NCBI RefSeq assembly: GCF_001535545.1
Contig: NZ_CP014141.1
Span: forward strand, 1,364,001-1,428,000
Source: Thermus parvatiensis
GTDB taxonomy: Bacteria; Deinococcota; Deinococci; Deinococcales; Thermaceae
DNA: 64,000 nucleotides
Direction: 5' to 3'
Below are positions 62,754 to 64,000 of the stretch, one piece after another; positions within the stretch are counted from its first letter, which is position 1; every line of letters begins with the position of its first letter. The notes beneath the pieces were generated by a model. The model was given only the letters and a program-made list of their open reading frames with translations. It was not told the DNA's origin and made no database searches. The position numbers and the translations under genes are program-made.

Positions 62754-62759
62754 TACCAT
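62754..62759 (+). promoter_or_regulatory. Leaderless -10 box of the ywlG-like gene
   Basis: TACCAT, six bases (GGAGGC) before ATG 62766. Confidence 0.45.
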
Positions 62760-62765
62760 GGAGGC

Positions 62766-63355
62766 ATGGAAGGCATCCGGCGCGCGGCGCAGCGGGCCGT
62801 GGAAGAGTTTCTCCAGGCCTTCCCCATGGGGCCCGGGAGCCTCTTCGTCCTCGGGGGCTCCACCAGCGAGGTCCTGGGGGAGAGGGTGGGAACGAGGCCG
62901 AGCCTCGAGGCCGCCCACGCCCTCCTGGAAGGCCTCCTCCCGCCCCTCCTGGAAAGGGGGGTCCACGTGGCCGTCCAGGCCTGCGAGCACCTGAACCGGG
63001 CCCTGGTGGTGGAGCGGGAGACCGCCCGGGCCTTTGGCCTGGAGGAGGTCACCGTCTTCCCCCACCCCAAGGCGGGGGGGCCTTGGCCACGGCGGCCTTC
63101 CTGCGCTTTCAAGACCCCGTCATGGTGGAGTCCCTCAAGGCCCAGGCCCACGGGGGGATGGACATCGGAGGCGTCCTCATCGGCATGCACCTCCGCCCCG
63201 TGGCCGTGCCCCTGAGGCTTTCCGTGCGGAAGATCGGCGAGGCGGTGCTCCTCGCCGCCAAGACGAGGCCCAAGCTCGTGGGCGGGGCCCGCGCGGTCTA
63301 CACGCGGGAGGAGATGCTCAAGAAGCTGGAAGAATTTCTTCCAAAACCTCCCTGA
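62766..63355 (+). CDS. UPF0340 / YwlG-family protein (frameshift)
   Basis: About 196 residues after repair. The N-terminal half has [20 protein letters not shown] and [16 protein letters not shown], diagnostic of the TIGR01440/YwlG family of unknown function. The frame breaks in the G-run 63074-63080; one added G gives [20 protein letters not shown] and then [14 protein letters not shown] and [13 protein letters not shown]. Its 3' end overlaps the convergent aminotransferase gene by 38 bases. Confidence 0.83.
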
Positions 63356-64000
63356 ACATGGCGGCCACCCCCAGGGCCTCGTAGCGGTCGTAGGCCCCCA
63401 TGAGGGAGAGGCGGAAGACCTTGCCCTTCAAGGGCCCCTGCCCCCGGCGATGACGGCCCCCCTTTGGGCGAAGGCCTCCTTCACCCGGGCGTAGGGCACC
63501 CCTTCCGGCAGGTAGAAGGCGGCCACGGCGGGGCTAAACCGCTTGGGGACGGGCCTAAGGCCCCCTCCTCCCCCACCCCGTAGAGGAGGGCGTTCTGCCA
63601 GGCCTTGAGGGCGAGGTGCTCCTCCAGGCGGGGAAGGACCTCCTCGAGGACGGCCGCCACCGCCAACACCAGGTTGATGGCCGGGGTCCAGGCGCTCTCC
63701 CCCTCCTTTTGGGCCTTGAGCTCCCGGGCGAGGTCCAGGTAGTAGCCCCTGGGCTTCAGGCGCTCTAGGGCCCTGGGGGAGAGGGCCACGAAGCCGAGGC
63801 CCGGGGGGCACATGAGGCCCTTCTGGCTTCCCGAGGCCGCGGCGTCCACGCCCATGGCCTCGAGGGCCACCTCCCCCACCAGGAGGCTCGTCACCATGTC
63901 CGCCCCCACGAGGCCCTCGGGGTTCTTCTCCTTGAAGGCCCGGGCCAAAGCGGGAAGGTCGGCGAGGGCCCCGGTGGAGGTCTCCGAGTGGACCAGAAGA
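63318..64000 (-). CDS. Class V aminotransferase, C-terminal part (two frameshifts)
   Basis: The gene runs off the right edge; about 228 C-terminal residues are visible. It belongs to the alanine-glyoxylate/serine-pyruvate aminotransferase group (fold type I). SETSTG lies at the edge, [21 protein letters not shown] follows, and the PLP lysine is in [13 protein letters not shown]. Two breaks, C-runs 63561-63565 and 63441-63445, are repaired by one base each, giving [21 protein letters not shown] (cited by its start) and [20 protein letters not shown], ending LEEILPAS at TGA 63320-63318. Confidence 0.82.

Noticed and set aside
1..64000. CRISPR arrays, rRNA genes, prophage or replication origin
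   Set aside because: No regularly spaced repeats, rRNA-like sequence, phage structural genes or DnaA-box clusters were seen.

Overview
The window is chromosomal DNA of a Thermus species, very probably Thermus thermophilus or a close relative. It is extremely GC-rich with G/C at third codon positions, genes are packed with 1-40 base overlaps, and several products (TrmI, the long-chain fatty acyl-CoA synthetase, GreA, HemE) match T. thermophilus proteins as I remember them, with scattered differences from strain HB8. No CRISPR array, rRNA or replication origin was seen.

Layout. 1-2312: a MoxR-type AAA ATPase between two MNT nucleotidyltransferase genes, one of them paired with a HEPN ribonuclease-like gene. 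2347-5371: hslVU protease, a TPR protein and tatA. 5388-6701: an IS4-type insertion sequence with 10-base target duplications, sitting between tatA and a Pro-Gly-Arg tRNA operon. 7084-12268: mscL, ppc, ymdB, a small membrane protein, recO, greA. 12326-20118: 4-aminobenzoate synthesis (pabC, fused pabB-pabA), cobalamin-dependent metH, and a divergent nicotinate phosphoribosyltransferase. 20145-23824: clpX, clpP, tig, tRNA-Leu, tRNA-His, rhodanese. 23875-30539: carB, a DarA/PstA-like PII-fold protein, a DsbA-like protein, trmI, rqcH. 30670-32995: bioB with a BirA-type operator, panD, a UbiA/MqnP prenyltransferase. 33046-38472: a TetR-controlled fatty-acid degradation operon. 38455-42730: a parvulin-like protein and hemE-hemH-hemY. 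42714-48559: CLC channel, ABC-class ATPase, Zn/Mn-binding protein, galK, TRAP binding protein. 48610-49062: a composite pseudogene. 49066-54146: UspA, Ca2+/Na+ antiporter, CBS protein, Ca2+-ATPase, thioredoxin-fold protein, small zinc ribbon. 54204-62065: nucleotide-sugar epimerase and a branched-chain-type ABC importer operon with an acyl-CoA ligase inside it. 62062-64000: a decayed serine-hydrolase gene, a YwlG-family gene and a partial class V aminotransferase.

Two patterns run through the window. First, about 29 single-base frameshifts interrupt 21 genes, many of them essential. Nearly all lie in runs of G or C and are repaired by adding one base. This looks like systematic homopolymer undercalling rather than gene decay, so I annotate these genes across the break. 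Second, about twenty genes have a TANNNT -10 box that ends 5-8 bases (usually exactly 6) before the start codon. This is the geometry of leaderless transcripts, and I used it to choose several starts.
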